Shown: positions 1-9,267 of the stretch, piece by piece
Position numbering within the stretch: position 1 is the stretch's first letter
Layout of the letters: each line of letters starts with the position of its first letter
DNA from: DATAJX01 sp036261915
Lineage (GTDB): Bacteria > Pseudomonadota > Alphaproteobacteria > UBA2136 > UBA6156
Direction of reading: 5' to 3'
DNA: 64,000 bases
NCBI GenBank assembly: GCA_036261915.1
Contig: DATAJX010000002.1
Coordinates: 208,206 to 272,205, forward strand
Notes under the pieces: generated by a model
The model's input: the letters and a program-made list of their open reading frames with translations, nothing else
The model's database searches: none
What the model was told of the DNA's origin: nothing
Program-made: the position numbers and the translations under genes

Positions 1-2
1 AG

Positions 3-443
3 CCCGTGGCCGACCCCGCGCAATTGGGCGACCGTTTGGTGAGCGTGGCCGACAAGATAGGGACCCGCGTGCCCATGACCATTTGGCGCGAGGGCGACCA
101 GCGGACGCTGGATATCGGTCTGACCAGTTTGCCGCCGCGCAACCCGGCGCTTCAGAAAAAGATGAAGGGGTACACCCCGCTTTCGGGCAGTACTGTGGAG
201 CAGTTGAGCACGACATTGAACGCGGAGATGGGTTGGCCGCTGGCCACGCAGGGCGTGGTGGTGGTGGCCACCGGCGACACCGGCGACGTGGATTTGCAGC
301 CGGGCGACTTGCTGATCAGCATCGACAAGCAGCCGGTGAAGAACGTGAACGAAGTGCAGGGCCTGCTGGATGCGGTGCACCGCACGTGGGAGCTGCGTTA
401 CCAGCGCGGGCCGAAGGTGCTGAAGGCGACGATCAGCCGATAA
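3..443 (+). CDS. C-terminal part of a DegP/DegQ (HtrA)-family serine protease, partial
   Basis: The reading frame is open from the window edge, so the true start and the trypsin-like catalytic domain lie upstream. What remains resembles the end of one PDZ domain and a complete second one. Near residues 80-115 a stretch of small hydrophobic residues is followed by LQPGDLLISID, the usual carboxylate-binding and core PDZ pattern of Do-family proteases, with a short beta-rich tail after it. These are periplasmic quality-control proteases or chaperones. The stop codon lies one base before the ATG of rarA, so the two are probably co-transcribed. A DegP/Q-like gene directly before rarA and an RluC-type gene nearby is a familiar alphaproteobacterial order. 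No catalytic residues are visible here, so the protease assignment rests on PDZ features and context. Confidence 0.8.
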   Translation, partial: PVADPAQLGDRLVSVADKIGTRVPMTIWREGDQRTLDIGLTSLPPRNPALQKKMKGYTPLSGSTVEQLSTTLNAEMGWPLATQGVVVVATGDTGDVDLQPGDLLISIDKQPVKNVNEVQGLLDAVHRTWELRYQRGPKVLKATISR

Positions 444-444
444 G

Positions 445-1791
445 ATGGCGCCGAAGAAAAAGCCCCCGGTTGATCTGCCCGACCTGCCTTTAGGGGCCGG
501 GGTGCCGTTGCCGCCGCTGGCCGAACGGTTGCGTCCGCAGACTTTGGGTGAGGTTGTGGGGCAGGAGAATTTAGTTGGCCCGGACGGGCTTTTGACGCGG
601 CTGGTTGATGCGGGGGTTCCGCAGAGTTTGATCTTTTGGGGGCCTCCGGGCAGTGGCAAGACCACGCTGGCGCGGCTGTATGCGCAGGCCTTTGATGCCG
701 AATTTGTGCCGTTGAGTGCCGTGACCGCCGGTGTGGGTGAGGTTCGTGCCGCTGTTGAAACCGCCCGCATGATGCAGGGGCAGGGACGGCGGACGGTGTT
801 GTTTCTGGATGAGATCCACCGCTTTACCCGCGCGCAGCAGGATGTGCTGTTGCCGCACGTGGAGGGTGGATTGTTTGTGCTGCTGGGTGCCACCACCGAG
901 AACCCGAGCTTTGCGCTGACCAGTGCGTTGCTTAGCCGCGCGCAGGTGGTGGTGGTGGCCGCGCTGGATGAGAAGCAGTTGCTGGAAATTTTAAACCGGG
1001 CCGATGCCATGTTGGGCGGATTGCCGGTGAGCGATGACGCCCGCGCCGCGCTGGTGGACATGGCGCATGGCGATGCGCGTTACCTGTTGAACCTAGTGGA
1101 AACGTTGGGCGCAGCGGTGCGGGGCAAGAAGTATGCGAAGCCTTTGGATGCCAGCGAGGTGGCGGCGTTGATGCCTGCGCGCGCTGCGCATTATGACCGC
1201 GCCGGGGATTGGCATTACGACCTGATATCGGCCCTGCACAAGAGTGTGCGCGGGAGCGACCCGGATGCGGCGCTGTATTGGCTGGCGCGGATGCTGAACG
1301 GTGGTGAGGACGGGCTTTACCTGGCGCGGCGTTTGATTCGCATGGCGGTGGAGGATGTGGGCTTGGCCGACCCTCAGGCGCTGACGCTGGCTGTGGCGGC
1401 GCGGGATACCTTCCAGATGCTGGGCAGCCCCGAGGGTGACCTGGCGCTGGCCGAAGCCGCGATTTACATGGCGTTGGCGCCCAAGAGCAATGCGACCTAT
1501 GTGGCGTTTGGCGAAGCGAAAAGACTGGCCGCCGAGACCGCGCACACCGCGCCGCCCAAGCACATTGTGAACGCGCCCACCAAGCTGATGAAGGAGCTGG
1601 GGCATGGCAAGGGTTATGACTACGACCACAATGCGCCGGATGCTTTTAGTGGGCAGGATTACTTCCCCGTTGAAGTGAGCGCGAATGGTGTTGGGCGGCC
1701 GGAATGGTACCAGCCCGTGGAGCGCGGATTTGAACGCGAGATGAAAAAACGCGTGGATTATTTTGCCAAGTTGAGGAGCCAGCGTTCGTGA
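445..1791 (+). CDS. rarA: Replication-associated recombination protein A (AAA+ ATPase)
   Basis: A 448-residue protein of the RarA/MgsA/WRNIP1 family, an ATPase related to clamp loaders that acts at stalled replication forks. Walker A GPPGSGKT lies at about residues 66-73, Walker B LFLDEIHRF at about 119-127, and a sensor-1-like TTENPSF follows. The C-terminal half is the helical tetramerisation region typical of the family, and the length is normal. The ATG lies one base after the upstream stop. The downstream gene begins at a GTG overlapping this stop in a GTGA arrangement, which indicates translational coupling. Assignment is firm. Confidence 0.96.
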   Translation: MAPKKKPPVDLPDLPLGAGVPLPPLAERLRPQTLGEVVGQENLVGPDGLLTRLVDAGVPQSLIFWGPPGSGKTTLARLYAQAFDAEFVPLSAVTAGVGEVRAAVETARMMQGQGRRTVLFLDEIHRFTRAQQDVLLPHVEGGLFVLLGATTENPSFALTSALLSRAQVVVVAALDEKQLLEILNRADAMLGGLPVSDDARAALVDMAHGDARYLLNLVETLGAAVRGKKYAKPLDASEVAALMPARAAHYDRAGDWHYDLISALHKSVRGSDPDAALYWLARMLNGGEDGLYLARRLIRMAVEDVGLADPQALTLAVAARDTFQMLGSPEGDLALAEAAIYMALAPKSNATYVAFGEAKRLAAETAHTAPPKHIVNAPTKLMKELGHGKGYDYDHNAPDAFSGQDYFPVEVSANGVGRPEWYQPVERGFEREMKKRVDYFAKLRSQRS

Positions 1792-2615
1792 ATATTTTAA
1801 TTCTGCCCGGCGTGAACAGCGGCACCTATTTGTTTGAAGGTGTGGACAAGCTGTTCAAGGACGATGAAGTGCTGGTGCTGAACCCGCCCGGCGTGGGCAA
1901 GCCGCCGATGCTGGAGTTGAAGCTGCCCTTCACCCCCAAGGCCTATGCACGTGAGGCGTTGAAGATTGTGGAAAACAGCGGGTGGGACAGGTTTGTTTTG
2001 ATCGGCCACAGCATGGGCGGTTATGCCGCGCAGGAGCTGGCCATGATGGTACCGCAGAAAATTGAAAAACTGGTGCTGGTGAGCACCAGCGCCGGGCAGC
2101 CCGCCACCACCCGCGACGTGGCCGCCATGCCCGCCAAACTGAAGATGAGTTTTTGGGAAATGAACCAGATGATCGAGAAGAACCCGGTTGAAGGCATGAA
2201 GCCGATGTTCGGCAGCAGGTTCATCAGCCACCAGCGGCATGCGTATGAGGCGTTTATCAAGGCCCGCGCCGCCAACCTGCCGACGCATACGGTGAGTTTG
2301 GCGCACCTGACCGCGGGCGGGACATTCAGCAGCATGGCGTGGATACGCCGGTTGAACGTGCCCGCGCTGGTGGTGCACGGCAGCGACGATGTGCTGGTGA
2401 CGGCCGCCAGCGGCAAGCAGCTGGCCAGCTTGATGCCGGACGCACAGTATATTGAGATGCACGGGGTGGGACACTTCCCCATGCTGGAGCACCCCGATTT
2501 TTGGCGTTATGTGAAAGACTTTTTGGCCGGCAACGGTGCCGGGCAGAAAGTGGCGCCGCTGCCTGTGGGCGGGTTCTGGTCGAAACTGAAAGAGGTGCTG
2601 ACGCGTCATGGCTAG
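1788..2615 (+). CDS. Alpha/beta hydrolase
   Basis: A 275-residue alpha/beta-hydrolase-fold protein. The nucleophile elbow GHSMGG puts the catalytic serine at about residue 75. A likely acid is in VVHGSDDVLV and a likely histidine in GVGHFPMLEHPD near the C-terminus, so the triad looks complete. No signal peptide is seen, so it is probably cytoplasmic. The GTG start overlaps the rarA stop by four bases, and the end overlaps the start of the pseudouridine synthase by eight bases, so it sits in a tight operon. The substrate cannot be inferred; esterase, lipase-like or C-C hydrolase roles are all possible. Confidence 0.88.
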   Translation: MNILILPGVNSGTYLFEGVDKLFKDDEVLVLNPPGVGKPPMLELKLPFTPKAYAREALKIVENSGWDRFVLIGHSMGGYAAQELAMMVPQKIEKLVLVSTSAGQPATTRDVAAMPAKLKMSFWEMNQMIEKNPVEGMKPMFGSRFISHQRHAYEAFIKARAANLPTHTVSLAHLTAGGTFSSMAWIRRLNVPALVVHGSDDVLVTAASGKQLASLMPDAQYIEMHGVGHFPMLEHPDFWRYVKDFLAGNGAGQKVAPLPVGGFWSKLKEVLTRHG

Positions 2616-3564
2616 TGGAAGTTTAACGATCACGGCCAGCGATGCCGGGCAGCGGCTGGACCGGTTTTTGAAGAATCGCTTCCCGATGATCCCCTACGGC
2701 GCGATCCAGAAATGGTTGCGCAAGGGCGATGTGCGCATCAACGGCAAGCGGGCCAAGCCGGATGCGCGGCTGGAGGAAAATGACGAATTGCGGCTGCCGC
2801 CGCAGGCCATGGCCGCGCCGCCCAAGAAGAACGAAGGCGTTTACACCGTGACCCATGCCGACCGCGATATGGTGAAGAAGGCATTGGTTTTTGAGGATGA
2901 GGCGATACTGGTTTTGAACAAGCCCGCCGGGCTTGGGGCGCAGGCGGGCGACGGGCAGACGCGCAGTCTGGACCGTATTCTGGCGGGGATATATGGCGCC
3001 GACAACGCGCCCAAGCTGGTACACCGGCTGGACCGCGAGACCACCGGCGTGATGGTGCTGGCCAAGACCCGCGCCGCCGCCGCCGCGCTGGGTGAGCAGT
3101 TTAAAGGGCGGGATGTGAGCAAGGAATACCTGGTGCTGGCGGTGGGCAAGCTGGCCGGGCAGACCAGTGGCGTGATTGACGTGAACCTGGCCAAGAAAGG
3201 CCCGATGGCCGTGGCTGGCGGGGAGGGCGACGTGGCCCAGACCCGCTGGAAGGTTTTGGCCAGTGGCGGCGAGGAGGAGAACCTTCATGTGATATTGGCC
3301 GAGCCTCTGACCGGGCGCATGAACCAGATACGTGCGCACCTGGCCCACATCGGGTTGCCCCTGGTGGGTGACGGCAAGTACGGCGGCCCGCAGGCCCGCG
3401 AGTTGGCGCGCCGGTTGCTGACGCCGAACGTTTTGTATCTTCATGCCTGGAAACTGGCGTTGAGCCACCCCGTGACCGGTAAGCCCTGTCGCTGGGAAGC
3501 CGAAGCGCCGCCGCACTTTAGGGCGTTGACCGACCGCTTTGGAAGTGACACCCTGCCGTTCTGA
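2608..3564 (+). CDS. rluC: RluA-family 23S rRNA pseudouridine synthase (RluC type)
   Basis: A 318-residue protein with an N-terminal S4 RNA-binding domain (about residues 10-70, including the basic stretch IQKWLRKGDVRING) followed by the catalytic RluA domain. The motif HRLDRETTG at about 139-147 carries the catalytic aspartate (about D142). Later GRMNQIRAHLAHIG matches the conserved substrate-binding segment. The enzyme isomerises uridines in large-subunit rRNA. The RluC rather than RluD label is inferred from the rarA neighbourhood and from a second RluA-family gene beside rpoH later in the window. The ATG overlaps the hydrolase gene by eight bases. Confidence 0.9.
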   Translation: MASGSLTITASDAGQRLDRFLKNRFPMIPYGAIQKWLRKGDVRINGKRAKPDARLEENDELRLPPQAMAAPPKKNEGVYTVTHADRDMVKKALVFEDEAILVLNKPAGLGAQAGDGQTRSLDRILAGIYGADNAPKLVHRLDRETTGVMVLAKTRAAAAALGEQFKGRDVSKEYLVLAVGKLAGQTSGVIDVNLAKKGPMAVAGGEGDVAQTRWKVLASGGEEENLHVILAEPLTGRMNQIRAHLAHIGLPLVGDGKYGGPQARELARRLLTPNVLYLHAWKLALSHPVTGKPCRWEAEAPPHFRALTDRFGSDTLPF

Positions 3565-3584
3565 ATTCAAGAAGGAAGAAACAC

Positions 3585-6230
3585 ATGCGCCTGATCAAGG
3601 GTTTGATTTATACGGTGGCCGGTTTGGCGGCCTTAACGGTTGTGGCCGGAGGCGGGCTTATCGCCTATGTGCAGACCGCCGACCTTGGCCCGCTGGCAAT
3701 CAAACTGGCCAAGGACTACGGCCATGTGGACGTGCGCGCGCAGGGTCCGCTGAACCTGAAGTTGTTCCCCAACCCGGAGCTGCATGCGGGCAAGCTGACC
3801 GTGATGGGTGCCCATGGCACCAAACCGCTGTTTGAAGCCGACAAGACCGACGTGACCTTGCGCTGGGGCAGCCTGCCCCTGCTGTGGAAAGGCATGGTGC
3901 TGGAAAACGTGAGCCTGCAGAACCCCAATATTTACCTGAACAAACCCAAGAGCGGCCCGGCCAACTGGGAAATGGCCAGCAGCGGCGATACCGGCGCCAG
4001 CAAGAGCAGCGCCAAGCCTGCGAGTGGCGGTGGCGGGTTCAAGATCGGGCTGGGCAAGGCCAACATCAGCAACATGAATGTGACTTACATTGACGACACC
4101 GTGGGCCGCCGCATGGAACTGCGCGGCCTGAACGTGGACACCGATGCGCGCGACCTGGCCAAGACCACCATGACTGCCAAGGGCACCATTAACGGCCAGC
4201 CGCTGGACGGCCGCGTGGACGTGAACGTGACCGACATGGACAAGGTTCCGCTGAAGCTGGCGCTGGCACTGGCCAATTTGCGCGTTGCCGCGCAGGGCGA
4301 AGTGGCCGACCAGAGCAGCTACAAGGGCGATATTAATGTGCAGAGCCCCGATATTCGGGCCACTTACGTTGCCGCTTTGGGCAATGCCCCGGCCGAAGTG
4401 CCGAGCGCGCCGCTGAGCCTGACCGGCCATGTGGCGTTTGAGAAGAACGAGGTGGAACTTTCGGCCTTTGCGTTGAAGCTGGGCGACCTGCTGCGTGCCG
4501 GTGGCGAGCTGGCGGTGAAGACCGGCAGCAAGCCGAGCGCCAAGGGCACCTTGCAGGTGCAGGGCAACAACCTGCGCGCGCTGGCGGCTCTGGGGACGGG
4601 CAAGGCCAACCCGAACATCCCCGCTTTGGGTTTTAGCGCCCAGACCACTTTGGCGGGTGAGGATGTGATCAAATTGACCAAATTCAGCGCGCAGTTAGCT
4701 GATGTTGTTAATGTGGGCGGTGATGTGACCATCACCCCGCGCGCCGGCAAGGCGCCGCTGGCTGAAGGGCAGGTGAACCTGCGTGCCGCCAGCACCCGTG
4801 CGCTAGGCCAGGCCTTTGGCGTGAACCAGACCTTGCCTGCGCAGCCGCTGGCGTTGAGCACCAGCTTTAAGGGTGGCGATGAATGGAGCCTGCCCGACCT
4901 GAGCCTGACGTTGAGCAACTTGCTGAGCGCCAGTGCGAATGTATCGGTGAAGACCGGTGGCGCTTTGGCGGTGAAGGGGAATGTGGATATTAGCGGCAAC
5001 GACCTGAAGACGACCGCCGGTGCCTTTGGCGTGGCGAACGCCAAACTGCCCAGCACCCGCTTTACCGTAAAGGCCGACATTGCCGGTGACAGCGCCATTG
5101 AGCTGAAGAACCTGAGTGTGAACCTTCCGCAATTGGCTGAAGCCACTGGTACGGCGAAATTCACCCCTGCCGCAGGCAATGGCCCTGCCGACCTGAAGGC
5201 CAACCTGAGCGTGAAGAAGCTTGACCTGACCGCGCTGGGTGTTTGTGCCCCGGTGGCCGGGCCGCAGGTGAGCGCGGCCGCCAACGGCGGTGCCGGTGGC
5301 GCCAATGCGGGCAGTGGGTCGCCCTTCAACAATACGCCGATCGACCTGACGGCGCTGAAAGGCACGACCTTTGCCATTGACGTGGACGTGGACAACCTGG
5401 ATTGCGCGCGTTGGCCGGTGACGACCTTTAAGGGCAACATGGTGAACACCACCGACAAGCTGACGTTGAACAACATCAACGCCGGTTTGGCCGGCGGCAC
5501 CGCCAGCGTGAACGGCAGCCTGAGCCACAGCGGCACGCCCGCGCTGGCGCTGACCGTGAAGGTGGCGAATGTGCCGGTGGAGAAGTTCGTTTCGACCCTG
5601 AAGGACCGTGGGGTTGAGTTGCCGATTAATGTGGATGGCAACCTGAGCGCCGTGGGCGCCAGCAGCCAGGCATTGGCCAGCAGCCTGAAGGGCACGCTGG
5701 TGATGAACGCCGACAAAGGGCGCATACCGTACACCAACCTGCTGGGCGGCGTGAGCAACGTTGAGCGCCTGCTGAACGGCAGCGCGCCGGTGAGCAACGG
5801 CAACGGGAATATCCAGAAGTTTGTGGCCAGCTACGACATTAGCGGTGGCGTGGCCAAGACGAAGGAGTTCACCTTCACCACCGATGGGGCGTTTAGCGCC
5901 ACCGGCACCGGCAGCATTGATATTGGCGGTTGGGCCATTGATTACACCGTGACCCCGCAAGTGGCGGCCAGCAACCAGATCGCCGTGCCGGTATTGATCA
6001 AGGGTGCGTTGAGCGCCCCGAGCATCGGGCCTGACCCGGCGTTTATCCAGAAGCTGACCGGCCGGTTGGCCAAGGAAGGCCTGAAGCTTCTGAACGTGGG
6101 TGGCGACAAGGCCGGGAACATCGGCACCGCCATTGGCGGCGTGCTGAGCGGGCAGGGCACCAACACCAGCGAGACCAAGGAGATGATCAACAAGGGGTTG
6201 AACAACCTGCTGAAGAACATCGGGAAGTAA
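3585..6230 (+). CDS. AsmA-family outer-membrane biogenesis protein
   Basis: An 881-residue protein with a single N-terminal membrane anchor (roughly residues 5-28, [20 protein letters not shown]) and a long periplasmic body of repeating beta strands typical of the AsmA/TamB/YhdP class. These proteins are thought to bridge the inner and outer membrane and to affect phospholipid transport. The C-terminal AsmA domain is evident from about residue 640 on, with SGxxxxxDGxL-like segments and a final block around [15 protein letters not shown]. Composition is rich in Ala, Gly, Leu and Asn. A clear Rho-independent terminator follows the stop, ending the gene run that starts at the window edge. The family assignment is solid; the exact transport role is unknown. 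Confidence 0.88.
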   Translation: MRLIKGLIYTVAGLAALTVVAGGGLIAYVQTADLGPLAIKLAKDYGHVDVRAQGPLNLKLFPNPELHAGKLTVMGAHGTKPLFEADKTDVTLRWGSLPLLWKGMVLENVSLQNPNIYLNKPKSGPANWEMASSGDTGASKSSAKPASGGGGFKIGLGKANISNMNVTYIDDTVGRRMELRGLNVDTDARDLAKTTMTAKGTINGQPLDGRVDVNVTDMDKVPLKLALALANLRVAAQGEVADQSSYKGDINVQSPDIRATYVAALGNAPAEVPSAPLSLTGHVAFEKNEVELSAFALKLGDLLRAGGELAVKTGSKPSAKGTLQVQGNNLRALAALGTGKANPNIPALGFSAQTTLAGEDVIKLTKFSAQLADVVNVGGDVTITPRAGKAPLAEGQVNLRAASTRALGQAFGVNQTLPAQPLALSTSFKGGDEWSLPDLSLTLSNLLSASANVSVKTGGALAVKGNVDISGNDLKTTAGAFGVANAKLPSTRFTVKADIAGDSAIELKNLSVNLPQLAEATGTAKFTPAAGNGPADLKANLSVKKLDLTALGVCAPVAGPQVSAAANGGAGGANAGSGSPFNNTPIDLTALKGTTFAIDVDVDNLDCARWPVTTFKGNMVNTTDKLTLNNINAGLAGGTASVNGSLSHSGTPALALTVKVANVPVEKFVSTLKDRGVELPINVDGNLSAVGASSQALASSLKGTLVMNADKGRIPYTNLLGGVSNVERLLNGSAPVSNGNGNIQKFVASYDISGGVAKTKEFTFTTDGAFSATGTGSIDIGGWAIDYTVTPQVAASNQIAVPVLIKGALSAPSIGPDPAFIQKLTGRLAKEGLKLLNVGGDKAGNIGTAIGGVLSGQGTNTSETKEMINKGLNNLLKNIGK

Positions 6231-6242
6231 GGACGTCTGATA

Positions 6243-6268
6243 ATAAACCGGCCTGTGGGCCGGTTTAT
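6243..6268 (+). terminator. Rho-independent terminator after the AsmA gene
   Basis: A perfect 11-bp inverted repeat (ataaaccggcc / ggccggtttat) with a tgtg loop lies 12 bases after the AsmA stop codon. Confidence 0.8.
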
Positions 6269-6304
6269 GGTTGGGTGGGAGAAGGATAAGAAAGACCGAT
6301 GAAA

Positions 6305-6416
<112 letters not shown>

Positions 6417-6463
6417 ACACCCGCGCGGTATAGCCGAAAGCGCTTGCGAGGCCAAGACCTTAA

Positions 6464-6492
6464 ACGAAAAAAGGGCTATTCGCCCTTTTCGT
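6464..6492 (-). terminator. Terminator overlapping the stop codon of the 55-residue ORF
   Basis: The arms acgaaaaaagggc and gcccttttcgt form a hairpin followed on the minus strand by a T-run. The stop codon of the small ORF lies inside the hairpin. Confidence 0.65.
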
Positions 6493-6643
6493 CGTGGTTC
6501 TTTTGGAGGAAGGGAACCTGGCTGATGTGATAGCTGAGGCCGCCGATTTCGACCATCTCTTCCATAGGTCGGTTTTTAGGGGGTGGTGGCGGGTTTTTGA
6601 TATCTCCCGCCAAGCAGAAAATGTCAGCATAGTTTTTTGCCAT
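6476..6643 (-). CDS. Small hypothetical protein (55 aa)
   Basis: The minus-strand ATG at 6643 opens a 55-codon frame ending in TAG. The protein has a poly-proline run near residues 18-22, a mostly polar composition and a charged C-terminus (HDEKGE). It shows neither a signal peptide nor a membrane segment. An alternative frame starting at a TTG a few bases upstream gives a less protein-like sequence. In favour of a real gene are the balanced composition in this frame and the terminator placed exactly at the stop codon. Against it are a weak Shine-Dalgarno and short length. I do not recognise a family. It is separately transcribed from the convergent tRNA-Pro and from the autotransporter, which ends just upstream. 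Confidence 0.5.
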   Translation of the reverse strand: MAKNYADIFCLAGDIKNPPPPPKNRPMEEMVEIGGLSYHISQVPFLQKNHDEKGE

Positions 6644-6687
6644 GGCAATATCCCTGAGATGTTTCGTTCAATGGGAGGACTATAGTA

Positions 6688-6719
6688 TAAAAAAGGCCCC
6701 GAAGTGGGGCCCTTTTTTG
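6688..6719 (-). terminator. Terminator of the autotransporter gene
   Basis: The hairpin aaaaaggcccc/ggggcccttttttt lies 11 bases beyond the minus-strand stop, with a T-run in the minus direction. Confidence 0.8.
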
Positions 6720-6729
6720 CCGATATGGC

Positions 6730-9174
6730 TTAGAAAGGCCAGCGGACCTTGACCTGACCGGTGTGGCCGGTGGCCGAGTTGCGGATATCGGCATCGTAAT
6801 CGACGCTGAAATCGACGCCGTCGGCGCTGGTGAGCAGGACGCCCGCACCCAGGTTAACCGAACCACGCGAGGTTTCGATGCCGTTGGTGCTGAAGCTGCT
6901 GCCGCCGGCGACGAAGTTGCTGGTGGTTTGCAGTTGGGTGTCGCCCGTACGGTAGTTGAGTTTGGCGTGGGCGCGGGGACGGATGGCGCCACCGTTGTCG
7001 GTCTTGATGTTGTAGGCGGTTTCGAGGCCTGCACCGAGATCGAGGGCCGACAGGTTGTCGGGGTTGACACGCAGCGCGGCCGGGCCGGTTTCGGTGTAGC
7101 TCTCTTGGTCGAGCAGGGTGTACTGCGCGCTGGCGACCGGGGTGAGGGTGAACTCGTTGGTTACAGCGATATCGCGGCCGGTTTGCAGGCGGGCTTGGTA
7201 TTGCAGGCCCTTCCAGTCGCCGTTGGTGGAAGTGCCGAAGCCGACCACGTTACGCTTGCTGTCGAACTGGTTGTAGGCAAAGCCCAGCTGACCGTTGATG
7301 AAGTAACCGTCTTCCATGGCCTTGGAGCCGTAGATGGTGGCCATGTAGCTGTCGATGTCGGTTTGCGCGTCGCCGGCACCCTTGCTGTTGACGTTGGAGT
7401 GACCGTAGGTGAAGGCCGCACCGGTTGTGACGCCGTCGATGAGGGTGTCGGTATCGACACCGGCGGTGGCGCCGCCCGTGTTGGCGTTGTAGCCCGGGTT
7501 GCCCTTGCGGTTATCCTGGTTGGTGACGTTACCGAAACCTTGCAGCCAGAGGTGGCCTGCCGAGACGCGGTCGCCGGTGGCTACGCCGCTAAGCGCGGTG
7601 CTGCGCAGCGAGGCCAGGCGGTCGTTGATGTTGTTGTTGCTTTGCGTGCCGATATCGACCGCGGCCATGCCGACGCCCGCATCGACAGCCGGGGCCAGGG
7701 ATTCGACCACGTTGTTGACACCTGCGGCGCTGGTTTGGCTACCGATGGTGCTTTGCACGGTAAGCAGGTCGCCCGTGGCATTGGCGCCGAGGTTATCGAG
7801 CACGTTGGCTGCGGCCTTGCCGGTTTCGGAATCGGTGAGGCTGGCGGTGGCGGCGCGCACGATGGTGAGGCTGACGTTATTGGTGCCCACGGTACGGCTG
7901 ACGGTGAAGGTGTAAACACCTTGCTGCGACTTGGTGAGGATGGGCGAGGAGGCATCGCCGGCCGAGCCGGTGATGATGCTGTAGCTGGTGCCGCTGGCGA
8001 TGAAGCCTGCGGTATTGGCCACGTTGATGGTGAGCGAGGTGTTGGTAAGCACCGCGGCGCCGTTGGTGACCTTAAGCACACCAGCGGTTTTGGAGGTGCC
8101 GACGTCGATGGTGAGTTTACCGAGGCTGCCGAGAACGTCGGTTTGCACGATGCTCTTGTCGCCGATGTGCAGGACACCGCCGCTGTTGACGTTGAGGGTG
8201 CCGGTGGTGCCGCCGTCGTTGGTGATGGTGGCGCCGTTAAGCACGTTGAGGGTGCCGCTGACGTTGATCTTGCCGTCGTTCACCAGACCGAAGGAGGCGG
8301 TGCTGGCATTGACGTTAAGGGTGGCACCGGTGCCGACGTTGAGGTTGTTGTTGAACGAACCGAACGTACCAGTACCGTTGTTGAGGTTAACGGTGGTGTT
8401 GCTGATGTTGATGTTGTTGAAGCCGGTGATGTTGTTGGCCACGTTCCAGACACGGGTGCCCGAAACATTGAGGGTGCTGTTGCCAGCGCCTCCGGTGCCG
8501 GTACCGGAAATGGTGCCGGTGATGACGCCACCGGTGTAGTTGAGCACCTTGGCGGTGGCGCCGGTACCCATGCCGATGTTGCCGTTTACCGTACCGCCGC
8601 TGATGTTGACGGTGTCGGTGCCAGCGCCGAAATCGAGGTTGCCGTTAACGGTACCGCCGGTTTGACGGTAGGTGTCGTCGCCACCTTGGGTGGTGATGTT
8701 GCCGGTGATGGTGCCGGCCGACACGTTGACCACGTTGTTGCCGCTGCCCAGGGCGATGGAGCCGCTGATGGTGCCGGAGTTGTTAAGGGTGACGGCGTTG
8801 GTCATGTTGCTGAGCGCGATGGAGGGCGAGCTGCTGCCAGCGATGATGGAACCGAAGTTGGTGATGGTGGTGGCAACGTTGCCGGCAGCCGGGCTGGCGG
8901 TGGCGCTGATGACCGGGTTTTCGTTGGAGCGGACGATACCACCGGTGTTGATAGTGATGGAGTTGTCGCCGGCCACGGTGGCGCTGATGGTGATGGCCGT
9001 GCCGCTGGGAACAGTGAGGTTACCTGTGCCGGTGACCAGGATACCGCTGGTGCTGTCGGAGGTGGTGGCGGCGCTGCCGGTGCTGGTATTGATGGTGGTC
9101 AGGGCGTTGGCCGAGGCGCTGACCGCGACGAATGCGGTACTGGCCAGCAACACCTTACGGAAACTGAGGGTCAT
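6730..9174 (-). CDS. Autotransporter outer-membrane beta-barrel protein (type Va)
   Basis: An 814-residue protein. I chose the ATG at 9174 because it begins a good Sec signal peptide (FRKVLLASTAFVAVSASANA) and has AGGAAG ten bases upstream; a longer frame exists but lacks these. Residues from about 30 to 450 form a Gly/Asn/Thr-rich passenger with repeated short motifs such as SGTISGSI and GGTVNGNI, the pattern of a right-handed beta-helix. The final 270 residues or so form an autotransporter beta-barrel domain, ending in the C-terminal phenylalanine (RWPF) recognised by the BAM complex. It is expected to display the passenger on the cell surface, probably as an adhesin; no protease or lipase motif is visible. 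It is transcribed divergently from the neighbouring lipoprotein gene. Confidence 0.9.
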   Translation of the reverse strand: MTLSFRKVLLASTAFVAVSASANALTTINTSTGSAATTSDSTSGILVTGTGNLTVPSGTAITISATVAGDNSITINTGGIVRSNENPVISATASPAAGNVATTITNFGSIIAGSSSPSIALSNMTNAVTLNNSGTISGSIALGSGNNVVNVSAGTITGNITTQGGDDTYRQTGGTVNGNLDFGAGTDTVNISGGTVNGNIGMGTGATAKVLNYTGGVITGTISGTGTGGAGNSTLNVSGTRVWNVANNITGFNNINISNTTVNLNNGTGTFGSFNNNLNVGTGATLNVNASTASFGLVNDGKINVSGTLNVLNGATITNDGGTTGTLNVNSGGVLHIGDKSIVQTDVLGSLGKLTIDVGTSKTAGVLKVTNGAAVLTNTSLTINVANTAGFIASGTSYSIITGSAGDASSPILTKSQQGVYTFTVSRTVGTNNVSLTIVRAATASLTDSETGKAAANVLDNLGANATGDLLTVQSTIGSQTSAAGVNNVVESLAPAVDAGVGMAAVDIGTQSNNNINDRLASLRSTALSGVATGDRVSAGHLWLQGFGNVTNQDNRKGNPGYNANTGGATAGVDTDTLIDGVTTGAAFTYGHSNVNSKGAGDAQTDIDSYMATIYGSKAMEDGYFINGQLGFAYNQFDSKRNVVGFGTSTNGDWKGLQYQARLQTGRDIAVTNEFTLTPVASAQYTLLDQESYTETGPAALRVNPDNLSALDLGAGLETAYNIKTDNGGAIRPRAHAKLNYRTGDTQLQTTSNFVAGGSSFSTNGIETSRGSVNLGAGVLLTSADGVDFSVDYDADIRNSATGHTGQVKVRWPF

Positions 9175-9267
9175 GAGGGGTAACTTCCTGTTATATTGTT
9201 CGTTATGCAAAGTTGTGCACATAGTGGCGAAGCGATATGCTGCGTGCAACCGACAAAGAAGAAATCA

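Noticed and set aside
6763..9183. A long plus-strand frame opposite the autotransporter
   Set aside because: Composition is Gly/Val/Asp-monotonous, reflecting antisense of Thr/Asn/Gly-rich repeats; the minus-strand gene has a signal peptide, ribosome site and a barrel end.
9175..9260. Shared -10-like CACTATG elements upstream of the autotransporter and of the gene at 29522
   Set aside because: Only two weak occurrences with three of six matches to a -10 consensus; probably chance.
9196..9267. Longer N-terminal extension of the hydrolase-like lipoprotein
   Set aside because: The upstream residues overlap the autotransporter promoter region and would hide the lipoprotein signal that begins at 9268.
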